This document shows, one piece after another, positions 8,616 to 17,038 of a stretch of DNA of 64,000 nucleotides (the first letter of the stretch is position 1; each line of letters begins with the position of its first letter). The position numbers were made by a program, and so were the translations under genes. The notes under the pieces are model-generated. The model did not search any database, was not told the DNA's origin, and saw only the letters and a program-made list of their open reading frames with translations. Where the stretch lies: contig NZ_JASGBP010000012.1 of assembly GCF_030053345.1 (NCBI RefSeq), positions 25,001 to 89,000 on the forward strand, in the 5' to 3' direction. Source of the stretch: Flavobacterium sedimenticola (GTDB lineage: Bacteria; Bacteroidota; Bacteroidia; Flavobacteriales; Flavobacteriaceae).

Positions 8616-10070
8616 ATGAAAAAACTAATCATATTTTTTTTAACAATAGCATTTTCGGCCACAGGACAGTCGAAGAAAAAAATATTACCGCAACCGTTCT
8701 CCACCAAAGGTAAAATTGTTACGGTATATACTTCAGCCGACAGTACAAATCTTCGGTTGAGCAAAACAGCCGATTTACCTTTTCGGGAATTAAAGCAACC
8801 CTTGGAAACACAAACCTGTATTTTTGTGAATCCCAACAAGACTTTTCAAACATTCATAGGAATAGGCGGCGCAATTACAGATGCCAGTGCTGAAGTTTTC
8901 GCCAAATTGTCTCCTGAAAAGCAGCAAGAGTTTTTGGAAGCCTATTTTTCTAAAGAAAAAGGAATTGCGTATACTTTGTTGCGAACAAATATGAACAGTT
9001 GCGACTTTAGTTCGGATTCCTATACGTATGTGGCAGAGGGAGATAAAGAGTTGAAAACGTTTGATATTAAACATGACAAACAATTTAAAATTCCCTTAAT
9101 CAAAAAAGCATTGGGAATCATTGGCTCAAAAGCTACTTTTTACATCAGTCCATGGTCACCGCCGGCTTTTATGAAAGATAATAAAAGCATGCTTCAAGGC
9201 GGTAAATTGTTGCCGGAGTATTACCAATCTTGGGCTAATTACTATGTGAAATATATCAATGCACTCCAAAAGGAAGGCATACCGGTTTGGGGATTAACCG
9301 TCCAAAACGAACCCATGGCCAAGCAAACCTGGGAATCCTGTATTTATTCCGCTACAGAGGAAAGAGATTTTCTTAAGAATTATCTCGGCCCTACACTGAA
9401 AAGAGCCGGTATGGGAGATAAAAAAATCACAGTTTGGGATCACAACCGAGATTTGTTGTTACAGCGGGCGAACACGGTTTTAGAAGATCCGGAAGCCGCT
9501 AAATACGTTTGGGGTATCGGATTTCACTGGTATGAAAGCTGGAGTGGTGGAGAGCAGATGTATGAAAATGTGGGTAAAGTGAATGAACTCTATCCGTCTA
9601 AAAAACTGATGTTTACCGAAGGTTGTGTCGAAAAATTTGATGCCCAAAAATACCAACTATGGAAAAACGGACAACGTTACGGAAAATCGATGATTAACGA
9701 TTTTAATAACGGCACTGTGGCATGGACGGATTGGAACATTTTATTAGACCAAAACGGAGGCCCGAATCATGTGAAGAACTTCTGTTTTGCACCCATACAT
9801 GCTGACACCAATACGGGAGAATTAATTTATACGCCAAGCTATTATTTTATTGGACATTTTTCAAAATTTATTGAAAAAGGTGCTAAAAGGGTAAGTAGCG
9901 CGGCCAGCAGAAGCCAACTGCTGACCACTTCTTTTCGAAACGAAACCGGTAAAATGGTGACCGTGGTCATGAATCAAAGCAATCAAACCATCAACTATTA
10001 TTTATGCATCGGTACGGCCGCTACCGAAGTAGCTATTCAACCCAATGCTATTCAAACTTTAGTGTATTAA
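8616..10070 (+). CDS. GH30 glycosidase, secreted paralogue of the preceding enzyme
   Basis: Protein of 484 residues with an ordinary N-terminal signal peptide (cleavage expected around residues 15-18, after TGQ) and no lipobox Cys, so it is probably periplasmic or released. GH30 motifs: TFIGIGGAITDASAE at the domain start, PWSPPAFMK, acid/base Glu232 in TVQNEPMAK, nucleophile Glu335 in MFTEGC. The same architecture as the gene before it, with clearly diverged sequence, suggests duplication followed by a split in location or linkage specificity. It lies in a tight run with its neighbours (22 bp before, 27 bp after). Confidence 0.9.
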   Translation: MKKLIIFFLTIAFSATGQSKKKILPQPFSTKGKIVTVYTSADSTNLRLSKTADLPFRELKQPLETQTCIFVNPNKTFQTFIGIGGAITDASAEVFAKLSPEKQQEFLEAYFSKEKGIAYTLLRTNMNSCDFSSDSYTYVAEGDKELKTFDIKHDKQFKIPLIKKALGIIGSKATFYISPWSPPAFMKDNKSMLQGGKLLPEYYQSWANYYVKYINALQKEGIPVWGLTVQNEPMAKQTWESCIYSATEERDFLKNYLGPTLKRAGMGDKKITVWDHNRDLLLQRANTVLEDPEAAKYVWGIGFHWYESWSGGEQMYENVGKVNELYPSKKLMFTEGCVEKFDAQKYQLWKNGQRYGKSMINDFNNGTVAWTDWNILLDQNGGPNHVKNFCFAPIHADTNTGELIYTPSYYFIGHFSKFIEKGAKRVSSAASRSQLLTTSFRNETGKMVTVVMNQSNQTINYYLCIGTAATEVAIQPNAIQTLVY

Positions 10071-10097
10071 CTAATTTATAAACAGAGATTTATACGG

Positions 10098-11861
10098 ATG
10101 CTATTCAAAAAAATAAATATCGCAGTACTCTTTCTTTCTTCCGTTGTTTACGGACAAGGTTTCTTGCACCGAGAAGGACAAAAGATTGTTGATGGTAACG
10201 GAAACAATGTTCTTTTGAGAGGTTTAGGAATAGGAGGCTTGATGGTGCAGGAAGGCTATATGCTGAAAACGTCTGATTTTGCGGGACCACAACATCAAAT
10301 TCGAAAAAAAATAGTTGATGTTATAGGAGAAGAAAACGCCGAAGAATTTTATAAAGCGTACCGAAAAAACGGATTGACTAAAACAGATGTTGATTCTTTG
10401 GCAGCTTGGGGATTCAATTCCGTTCGTCTTCCGATGCATTATAATTTGTACACTTTACCCATCGATAAAGAACCTGTGGCCGGGCAAAATACTTGGTTGG
10501 AAGAAGGCTTCAAAATGACTGACGACTTACTCCAATGGTGTGCCGCCAACAAAATGTATCTCATACTCGATTTACATGCTGCTCCGGGAGGACAAGGCAA
10601 AGACGCCAATATTTCCGATTATGATGCTTCCAAGCCTTCTCTATGGGAAAGCCTGGCCAATCAGGATAAAATGATTGCTTTTTGGAAGAAGATAGCGGAG
10701 CGTTACAAGGATAATCCTTGGATTGGAGGTTATGATATCATTAATGAGCCCAATTGGAATTTTTCCGGAACCAATCCCAACGGTTGTGATGAAACCCAAA
10801 ACATACCGTTGCGCGATTTACAAGTTAGGATTACACAAGCGATTCGTGAGGTAGATCATAACCATTTAATTATTATCGAAGGCAACTGCTGGGGTAATAA
10901 CTATAAGGGAATTTTTCCGCTTTGGGATGAAAACATGGCTTTGAGTTTTCACAAGTATTGGAATTACAACGACTTGGCCAGCATTCAGGAAATAACAAAT
11001 TACAGAAAGGAGTACAATGTTCCGATTTGGTTAGGTGAGAGCGGCGAAAATTCAAATGTATGGTTCAAAGATGTCATCACTTTAATGGAATCCAATAACA
11101 TCGGTTGGGCTTTTTGGCCCATGAAAAAGGTTGACAATATTGCCGGCGTGACTTCTGTAAAAGAGACAAAAGGATACAGCAGGCTGTTAGAGTATTGGAA
11201 AAAAGGGGAAAACAAACCCACCGTCGATGAGGCTAAATCAATATTGATGGAATTAGCCGAAAATTACAAAATGGAAAATGTAACCGTCAAGCGCGATGTT
11301 ATTGACGCTATGTTCAGACAAATTTATTCATCCGAGACCAAGCCATATAAAGAACACCTTTTGCCGGGAAGAATTTTTGCTTCTGAGTACGATTTGGGTC
11401 CGATACAAAGGGCTTATTTTGATGGAGATGTGGCTAATTATTGGGTGGCCAACGGGGGAAAACACACCGAATGGAACAGTGGTCATCAAATGCGAAATGA
11501 TGGTGTTGATATTCAAAAATGTGACGATACAGTCACCAATGGATATGCTGTAACCGACATTAAAGAAGGCGAGTGGTTGCAATACACGTTTGACCTGCAG
11601 CACAATCAGGTGTTTGAAGTTGCTATTCGCTACGCCGCAGCGCAACCCAACACAAAATTATTTTTAACAGATGAAAACGGGAACCCACTTTCTAAAATAA
11701 TTGTTCTTCCTGCCACCGGCGGAAACGCAAAATGGAAGACATCGTTTATCGCTTCAATACCTTTTAAAAGCGGAATCAATAAAGTGCGAATTCATTTTAA
11801 AGAAGGAAATTTTAATTTGAATTATCTCGATTTTAAATTACCAATCCACAAACCCAATTGA
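10098..11861 (+). CDS. GH5 glucanase with C-terminal CBM6-like module
   Basis: Secreted protein of 587 residues; signal peptide of about 19 residues ending VVYGQ. The GH5 (beta/alpha)8 domain covers roughly residues 25-370, with acid/base Glu217 in the INEPNW motif and nucleophile Glu314 in WLGESGENS; LDLHAAPGGQGKD is also typical. Residues about 435-585 form a beta-sandwich ending in LNYLDFKL and containing EGEWLQYTF, as in CBM6 family modules. GH5 enzymes of this exo-glucanase-like type act on beta-1,3 or beta-1,6 glucans. The stop codon is 2 bp before the ATG of the GH3 gene, so translation is likely coupled. Confidence 0.87.
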   Translation: MLFKKINIAVLFLSSVVYGQGFLHREGQKIVDGNGNNVLLRGLGIGGLMVQEGYMLKTSDFAGPQHQIRKKIVDVIGEENAEEFYKAYRKNGLTKTDVDSLAAWGFNSVRLPMHYNLYTLPIDKEPVAGQNTWLEEGFKMTDDLLQWCAANKMYLILDLHAAPGGQGKDANISDYDASKPSLWESLANQDKMIAFWKKIAERYKDNPWIGGYDIINEPNWNFSGTNPNGCDETQNIPLRDLQVRITQAIREVDHNHLIIIEGNCWGNNYKGIFPLWDENMALSFHKYWNYNDLASIQEITNYRKEYNVPIWLGESGENSNVWFKDVITLMESNNIGWAFWPMKKVDNIAGVTSVKETKGYSRLLEYWKKGENKPTVDEAKSILMELAENYKMENVTVKRDVIDAMFRQIYSSETKPYKEHLLPGRIFASEYDLGPIQRAYFDGDVANYWVANGGKHTEWNSGHQMRNDGVDIQKCDDTVTNGYAVTDIKEGEWLQYTFDLQHNQVFEVAIRYAAAQPNTKLFLTDENGNPLSKIIVLPATGGNAKWKTSFIASIPFKSGINKVRIHFKEGNFNLNYLDFKLPIHKPN

Positions 11862-11863
11862 GA

Positions 11864-14086
11864 ATGAAAAAAATACTAATAGGGGTATTACTAACCGCTT
11901 CATTTTTGAGCTATTCACAAGGAAAGTCGATAGATCAAAAAGTAGAGGAATTGTTGCAAAAAATGACCTTAGAGGAAAAAATAGGTCAGCTGAATCAATA
12001 TACCGGAGATAATACGGTAACCGGTCCGCTTACGATTAATCCGAATAAACAACAAGAAATTAAAGAAGGCAAAATCGGTTCAATGCTCAATGTTATCGGT
12101 GCCAAATATACCCGTCAGTATCAGGAATTAGCGATGCAATCCCGCCTTAAAATTCCTTTATTGTTTGGTTTAGATGTGATTCACGGACATAAAACCACCT
12201 TTCCGATTCCTTTGGCCGAAGCTGCCAGTTGGGATTTATCGGCTATGGAACTTTCGGCTCGTGTGGCAGCTACCGAAGCCGCCGCATCCGGAATTCATTG
12301 GACATTTGCCCCTATGGTAGATGTTTCTCGTGATCCGAGATGGGGCAGGGTAATGGAAGGTGCCGGTGAAGACACGTATTTGGGTTCCCGTATTGCTTTT
12401 GCACGTGTAAAAGGATTTCAAGGGACTAAATTAGGCGATTTAAATTCGGTTATGGCTTGTGCCAAACATTTTGTGGCTTATGGAGCCGCAGTGGGTGGAA
12501 GAGATTATAATTCGGTGGATATGAGCGACAGAATGTTATGGGAAACTTATTTACCACCATTCAAAGCCTCAGTGGATGCCGGAGTCGCAACGTTTATGAA
12601 TTCGTTTAATGATTTGAACGGAATACCGGCGACCGCCAATCGTTACATTCAGCGCGATATTTTGAAAGGAAAGTGGAATTTCCAAGGTTTTGTAGTATCC
12701 GATTGGGGATCGATAGGAGAAATGATAGCACACGGTTATTGTAAAGATAGTAAAGAAGCAGCCGAGAAAGCTATTTTGGCCGGTAGTGACATGGATATGG
12801 AAAGCAATGCTTACCGCTACAATTTGGCCCAATTAGTCGCCGAAAATAAAGTCCCTGTCAGCGTTATTGATGAAGCGGTTAAACGAATTCTTCGCAAAAA
12901 ATTTGAATTAGGATTGTTTGATGACCCGTTCCGATATTGTAACACGGAACGTCAAAATAAAGCTTTAAATAATCCCGAGAATGCTAAAATAGCCCGAGAA
13001 GTTGCCGCTAAAAGTATTGTGTTGTTGAAAAATGAACAAAAAGTACTTCCTTTATCCAAAGAAATTAAAACGATAGCTTTTATTGGACCTATGGTGAAAC
13101 CCAAACGCATCAATCACGGTTTCTGGGCCGTTGATTTAAAAGATGTCGATTCTACTTATATTGTATCCCAATGGGAGGGTTTGCAAAATAAAATCGGAAA
13201 AAAAGCAAAACTGTTATACGCCAGAGGTTGTGGTGTGGAAGATATGAGCAAAGCCGGTTTTGAAGAAGCAATACAAGTGGCCAATCAGGCCGATGTAGTT
13301 GTTGTCAGTATCGGTGAGCGCTGGAATATGAGTGGCGAAGCCAAAAGCCGCAGCAATCTCAGCATTCCCGGTGTCCAAGAAGACTTAGTTAAAGAACTGC
13401 AAAAAACGGGTAAACCTATAGTGGTGCTCATTAATGCCGGCAGGCCGCTCATTTTTAATTGGACTGCCGATAATATGCCTACTATTTTATACACATGGTG
13501 GTTGGGTTCCGAAGCAGGAAATGCTATTGCAGATGTATTGTTCGGCGACTATAATCCGTCCGGAAAATTGCCAATGAGTTTTCCTCGTGAAGAAGGACAA
13601 ATTCCTATTTATTACAATCATTTTAACACAGGAAGGCCTTCGATTAATGAAGATAAAGTATACAAATCGGCTTATATAGATTTGCCAAATTCTCCTAAAT
13701 TTCCATTTGGTTACGGATTGAGTTACAGCTATTTTACATATAGCGACTTAAAGTTATCTAAGAAGAAAATAAAATCGAATGAAACCATTGAAGTAACCCT
13801 GAATATAACCAATACCGGAAGTTTTGCCGGCGAGGAAGTTGTTCAATTGTATTTGCGAGATCAAGTCGGTTCTGTGGTGCGACCAATAATTGAATTAAAG
13901 GATTTTCAAAAAATAAAATTAGCCAAAGGAGAAACCAAGACAATTTCGTTTACTATCGACAATGAAAAGCTCTCATTTTATAACAGTGCCTTGGAGTTCG
14001 CCTCTGAACCGGGCAGTTTCGATTTGATGATAGGATCCTCATCGGCTGATATTCGTTTGAGCGATACATTTGAATTAATTCCTTAA
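11864..14086 (+). CDS. bglX: GH3 beta-glucosidase
   Basis: Periplasmic beta-glucosidase of about 740 residues, which releases glucose from oligosaccharides brought in by SusCD. The ATG at 11864 is preferred over an in-frame TTG at 11858 that lies in the GH5 stop region. A signal peptide (through SYSQ) precedes the GH3 N-terminal barrel, which has GLDVIHGHKTTFP, KHFVAYGA and the nucleophile Asp280 in VSDWGS. The GH3 C-terminal alpha/beta sandwich and a terminal fibronectin-III-like domain (NTGSFAGEEVVQLYL) follow, the usual BglX layout. Eight bp separate it from the final GH16 gene. Confidence 0.93.
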   Translation: MKKILIGVLLTASFLSYSQGKSIDQKVEELLQKMTLEEKIGQLNQYTGDNTVTGPLTINPNKQQEIKEGKIGSMLNVIGAKYTRQYQELAMQSRLKIPLLFGLDVIHGHKTTFPIPLAEAASWDLSAMELSARVAATEAAASGIHWTFAPMVDVSRDPRWGRVMEGAGEDTYLGSRIAFARVKGFQGTKLGDLNSVMACAKHFVAYGAAVGGRDYNSVDMSDRMLWETYLPPFKASVDAGVATFMNSFNDLNGIPATANRYIQRDILKGKWNFQGFVVSDWGSIGEMIAHGYCKDSKEAAEKAILAGSDMDMESNAYRYNLAQLVAENKVPVSVIDEAVKRILRKKFELGLFDDPFRYCNTERQNKALNNPENAKIAREVAAKSIVLLKNEQKVLPLSKEIKTIAFIGPMVKPKRINHGFWAVDLKDVDSTYIVSQWEGLQNKIGKKAKLLYARGCGVEDMSKAGFEEAIQVANQADVVVVSIGERWNMSGEAKSRSNLSIPGVQEDLVKELQKTGKPIVVLINAGRPLIFNWTADNMPTILYTWWLGSEAGNAIADVLFGDYNPSGKLPMSFPREEGQIPIYYNHFNTGRPSINEDKVYKSAYIDLPNSPKFPFGYGLSYSYFTYSDLKLSKKKIKSNETIEVTLNITNTGSFAGEEVVQLYLRDQVGSVVRPIIELKDFQKIKLAKGETKTISFTIDNEKLSFYNSALEFASEPGSFDLMIGSSSADIRLSDTFELIP

Positions 14087-14094
14087 ATTATATC

Positions 14095-14856
14095 ATGAAA
14101 AAATTAGTGTTGTTACATGTGTTGTGCTTTGGTTTTGGCTTCGCACAAAATCAAGAGCGAAAATTAGTTTGGGAAGAAAACTTTAATGGTACGGTGCTCG
14201 ATGATAAAGTTTGGAATTTCGAATTGGGTAACGGTTGCCCAAATAATTGCGGTTGGGGCAATAACGAAAAGCAGTTGTATACCAAAACCAATCACGAATT
14301 AATCAATGGTAATTTAGTCATTACTATTAAAAAAGAAGACGATATCTATTCATCTACCCGAATTACCACCTCCGGGAAAAGAGAATTTCAGTACGGCAGA
14401 ATGGAGGCCAGAGCAAAACTTCCGACAGGCAAAGGCATTTGGCCGGCCTTTTGGATGTTGGGTTCTAATATTGCCAATGTCGGTTGGCCCAAATGTGGTG
14501 AAATCGATATTTTGGAATATGTAGGCAGAGAACCGCATATGGTATATACTACCTTACACACTCAGGATAGTCATGGTAATTCGGTGAATTCTAAAAAAAC
14601 GGAGATTAAAAATATTGAAGACGGTTTTCATATCTATGCCGTGGAATGGACGAAAGATAAAATAGATTTTTTTGTGGACGATCAATTGGTTTATACTTTC
14701 AAACCCGAAATAAAAAACGAGAACACTTGGCCGTTTAATCAACCATTCTTCTTTATCTTAAACGTAGCGGTAGGTGGAAATTTCGGTGGCCACGAGGTAG
14801 ATAATACCATTTTTCCACAACAGTATTCCGTAGATTACATAAGGGTTTATCAATAG
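14095..14856 (+). CDS. GH16 endo-beta-1,3-glucanase, secreted
   Basis: Compact single-domain enzyme of 253 residues with a plain signal peptide ending GFAQ. The GH16 catalytic motif EIDILE gives nucleophile Glu136, Asp138 and acid/base Glu141; PAFWMLGSN precedes it and FNQPFFFILNVAVGGNFGG follows, all typical of laminarinases. Unlike the first GH16 of the locus it lacks the lipobox and the PKD-like domain, which suggests a different location, probably periplasmic trimming of imported laminari-oligosaccharides or release into the medium. It is the last gene of the locus on this side. Confidence 0.92.
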   Translation: MKKLVLLHVLCFGFGFAQNQERKLVWEENFNGTVLDDKVWNFELGNGCPNNCGWGNNEKQLYTKTNHELINGNLVITIKKEDDIYSSTRITTSGKREFQYGRMEARAKLPTGKGIWPAFWMLGSNIANVGWPKCGEIDILEYVGREPHMVYTTLHTQDSHGNSVNSKKTEIKNIEDGFHIYAVEWTKDKIDFFVDDQLVYTFKPEIKNENTWPFNQPFFFILNVAVGGNFGGHEVDNTIFPQQYSVDYIRVYQ

Positions 14857-14892
14857 ATGTGACCTTGAAAATTTATTTTTTTCATTTTTTAT

Positions 14893-14924
14893 TTGCGTAT
14901 TACATAAAAATTATGTTAAATTTG
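14893..14924 (+). promoter_or_regulatory. Bacteroidota-type promoter of the sigma factor gene
   Basis: TTG at 14893-14895, 21 bp, then TAAATTTG at 14917-14924, matching the -33 TTG / -7 TAnnTTTG promoter of the phylum. The predicted start is about 90 bp before the sigma factor ATG. Confidence 0.6.
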
Positions 14925-15018
14925 ATTTGTAATTAATTCTCTAACACTTTTTTGCCTATACAAAAACAATACTTTTTAGATTTTATTTTTATTTAACCCT
15001 CTTCTAAAAGGTAATGTT

Positions 15019-15606
15019 ATGGCTAAATCTCAACTTCCTGATGCAGTATTAGTTGACAGATATGTTGCCGGCGATGAAAACGCTTTGGCACTATTAATTA
15101 ATAGGCACCAATCAAAAATTTATGGGTATATCTATTCCAAAGTTTCGGATAGAGATGTGACAGAAGACATTTTCCAGGAAACATTCTTCAAGGTAATTCA
15201 TACGCTGAAAGCCAAAAAGTATTACAACGAAGAAGGCAAGTTTTTGTCCTGGGTTTTGCGTATTGCCAGCAATTTGATTATCGATAAATTTCGCAGCGAA
15301 AAAAAGATGCCATTCAGCAGAGATACTGATGAATTGTCGATTTTTTCCAGAATTACGGATGATACTTTGGATGTAGAGCGCAGACTCATTAAAAATCAGG
15401 TGGAAACCGATATAAAAATGATCATTGAAAAGCTGCCACATGATCAAAAAGAAGTGATTATGATGCGCTACTTTTTAGATATGAGTTTTAAAGAAATTGC
15501 TGATTTTACGGGTGTTAGTGTCAATACTACTTTGGGCAGAATGCGGTATGCCATCACGAATTTGAGAAAAGTAATTGAAAAAAATAAAATTTATTTACCT
15601 TCTTAA
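15019..15606 (+). CDS. RNA polymerase sigma factor, sigma-70 family (ECF-like)
   Basis: Sigma factor of 195 residues. Region 2 spans about residues 20-100 (DIFQETFFKVIHTL, then the -10-binding FLSWVLRIASNLIIDKFR), and region 4 spans about 130-185 with LPHDQKEVIMMRYFLDMSFKEIA and a helix-turn-helix VSVNTTLGRMRYAITNLR. There is no region 1.1 or anti-sigma gene next to it. A small conserved-looking gene follows, then nth on the other strand, so it appears to be a constitutive, chromosomally placed sigma factor and not part of the sugar locus. Its regulon cannot be told from the sequence. Confidence 0.9.
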   Translation: MAKSQLPDAVLVDRYVAGDENALALLINRHQSKIYGYIYSKVSDRDVTEDIFQETFFKVIHTLKAKKYYNEEGKFLSWVLRIASNLIIDKFRSEKKMPFSRDTDELSIFSRITDDTLDVERRLIKNQVETDIKMIIEKLPHDQKEVIMMRYFLDMSFKEIADFTGVSVNTTLGRMRYAITNLRKVIEKNKIYLPS

Positions 15607-15666
15607 ACAATAAAAAGTAACTTTTTGCGTTCTTATATAAACATCCAAAACAAACCGATTTTATAT

Positions 15667-15810
15667 ATGGCAAAACTTTACTCCAAAAAAAAATTAGCTC
15701 CCAAAAAAATGTTACCTAAAAAAGAAACGATTCGTTTGATACTTCAATATTCTTGTGCGTTAAGTATCATGAAAGTAGGTAACTTGAACTTCGAAACCAT
15801 AGCTAATTAA
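15667..15810 (+). CDS. small basic hypothetical protein
   Basis: An ATG at 15667 opens a 47-residue protein with a Lys-rich N-terminal third (KKKLAPKKMLPKK) followed by a short amphipathic helix and ending in NFETIAN. It lies 60 bp after the sigma factor, on the same strand, and ends just before the terminator, so it probably shares the transcript. No known domain is recognised. The basic head could contact nucleic acid or RNA polymerase, but that is a guess. It resembles small proteins I recall next to this sigma gene in other flavobacteria; I cannot verify this here. Confidence 0.55.
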   Translation: MAKLYSKKKLAPKKMLPKKETIRLILQYSCALSIMKVGNLNFETIAN

Positions 15811-15813
15811 AGT

Positions 15814-15848
15814 ATCCCGTCTTATTTTAAATAAGGCGGGATGTTTTT
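15814..15848. terminator. bidirectional terminator between small ORF and nth
   Basis: ATCCCGTCTTATTT and AAATAAGGCGGGAT form a stem with one T-G or bulged position and are followed by a T-run on the + strand. The nth stop codon (15827-15829) lies in the loop, so the last residues of Nth are encoded by the stem. Confidence 0.8.
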
Positions 15849-16492
15849 CTTATATATTCCTCTAAAACCGATTTTCTTCCAATGGTTTTAGTGATGATAT
15901 CTTTTTCTAAATCCCATCCGCGAGCCGGAGAGTATTCTCTCCCATACCAAATGATTTGCAAATGCAGGTTGTTCCATGATTCTTTCGGGAAGATATTTTT
16001 GGCATCCTTTTCTGTTTGTACCACGCTTTTTCCGTTAGATAAGTTCCATCGGTACATCAATCGGTGAATGTGCGTATCCACAGGAAAGGCCGGTACGCCA
16101 AAGGCTTGTGACATTACCACGCTGGCTGTTTTATGTCCTACAGCCGGTAATTTTTCCAAAGCTTCAAAGCTTTGCGGCACTTCGCCTCCGTGTTCTTCTA
16201 TTAAAATTTTTGACAAACCGTAAATCCCTTTCGATTTCATGGGGGATAAGCCACAAGGCCTAATAATATCCTGAATTTCTTCTACAGTAAGCTCCACCAT
16301 ATCATATGGGTTATCGGCTTTGGCAAATAAAAGCGGTGTAATCTGATTGACGCGAACGTCAGTACATTGAGCTGAAAGCAATACGGCAATTAATAGGGTG
16401 TAAGCGTCTTTATGGTTTAGCGGAATAGGAATTTCCGGGTATATTTCATTTAACGTATTTATAACAAACGTTGCACGCTCTTGTTTGGTCAT
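15827..16492 (-). CDS. nth: endonuclease III, lacking the usual [4Fe-4S] cysteines
   Basis: Base-excision-repair DNA glycosylase/AP lyase of 221 residues. The helix-hairpin-helix LEKLPAVGHKTA holds catalytic Lys121, and Asp139 lies in FPVDTH, matching Lys120/Asp138 of the E. coli enzyme. The C-terminal cluster motif (Cys-x6-Cys-x2-Cys-x5-Cys) is missing: the equivalent stretch reads GREYSPARGWDLEKDIITK and contains no Cys. The protein is otherwise full length. It is convergent with the sigma factor unit and divergent from bcp. Confidence 0.92.
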   Translation of the reverse strand: MTKQERATFVINTLNEIYPEIPIPLNHKDAYTLLIAVLLSAQCTDVRVNQITPLLFAKADNPYDMVELTVEEIQDIIRPCGLSPMKSKGIYGLSKILIEEHGGEVPQSFEALEKLPAVGHKTASVVMSQAFGVPAFPVDTHIHRLMYRWNLSNGKSVVQTEKDAKNIFPKESWNNLHLQIIWYGREYSPARGWDLEKDIITKTIGRKSVLEEYIRKTSRLI

Positions 16493-16498
16493 TATGGT

Positions 16499-16506
16499 TA
16501 CTTTTG
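16499..16506 (+). promoter_or_regulatory. -7 box upstream of bcp
   Basis: TACTTTTG matches TAnnTTTG and lies 45 bp before the bcp ATG; no TTG is present at the ideal distance. Confidence 0.4.
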
Positions 16507-16551
16507 ATAGTAAAAATAATAAATTTAACCCTTAAAACATACAATTTTAAA

Positions 16552-17001
16552 ATGACGACATTAAAAAAAGGAGATAAGGCACCTCAATTTTCGGCCTTAG
16601 ACCAAGAAGGCAAATTGCATACGCTTGCCGACTATAAAGGAAAAAAACTGGTAGTCTTTTTTTATCCGAAAGCCAACACACCAACGTGTACTGTAGAAGC
16701 GTGTAATTTGCGTGATAATTACGAGCGTTTTAAAGCCAATAATTATGAATTATTAGGAGTAAGTGCTGATAAAGCTAAAGCACAAGACAACTTTAAAAAG
16801 AAATTTGATTTGCCTTACCCGTTGTTGGCCGATGAAAATTTAGAAGTCATCAAAGCCTTCGGGGTTTGGGGACCAAAGAAATTTATGGGTAAAGAATACG
16901 ACGGTATTCACAGAACTACTTTTGTGATTGATGAAAATGGCATCTTGGAAGAAGTCATTACCGATGTAAAGTCAAAAGAGCATGCGAATCAAATATTGTA
17001 A
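16552..17001 (+). CDS. bcp: thiol peroxidase of the BCP/PrxQ family
   Basis: Cytosolic peroxiredoxin of 149 residues that reduces hydrogen peroxide and organic peroxides. The peroxidatic Cys46 sits in NTPTCTVEAC and the resolving Cys51 is five residues later, the classical atypical 2-Cys BCP arrangement. The core FFYPKANTP and the final FVIDENGILE strand are present. The ATG at 16552 gives the usual length; the frame stays open further upstream but that part overlaps nth and carries no homology features. A shared bidirectional terminator closes the gene. Confidence 0.95.
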   Translation: MTTLKKGDKAPQFSALDQEGKLHTLADYKGKKLVVFFYPKANTPTCTVEACNLRDNYERFKANNYELLGVSADKAKAQDNFKKKFDLPYPLLADENLEVIKAFGVWGPKKFMGKEYDGIHRTTFVIDENGILEEVITDVKSKEHANQIL

Positions 17002-17002
17002 C

Positions 17003-17034
17003 AAAAAAGCCAAGTTCTACAACTTGGCTTTTTT
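17003..17034. terminator. bidirectional intrinsic terminator
   Basis: AAAAAAGCCAAGTT / AACTTGGCTTTTTT with a CTAC loop, placed between the convergent bcp and the next minus-strand gene. Confidence 0.9.
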
Positions 17035-17038
17035 TATG

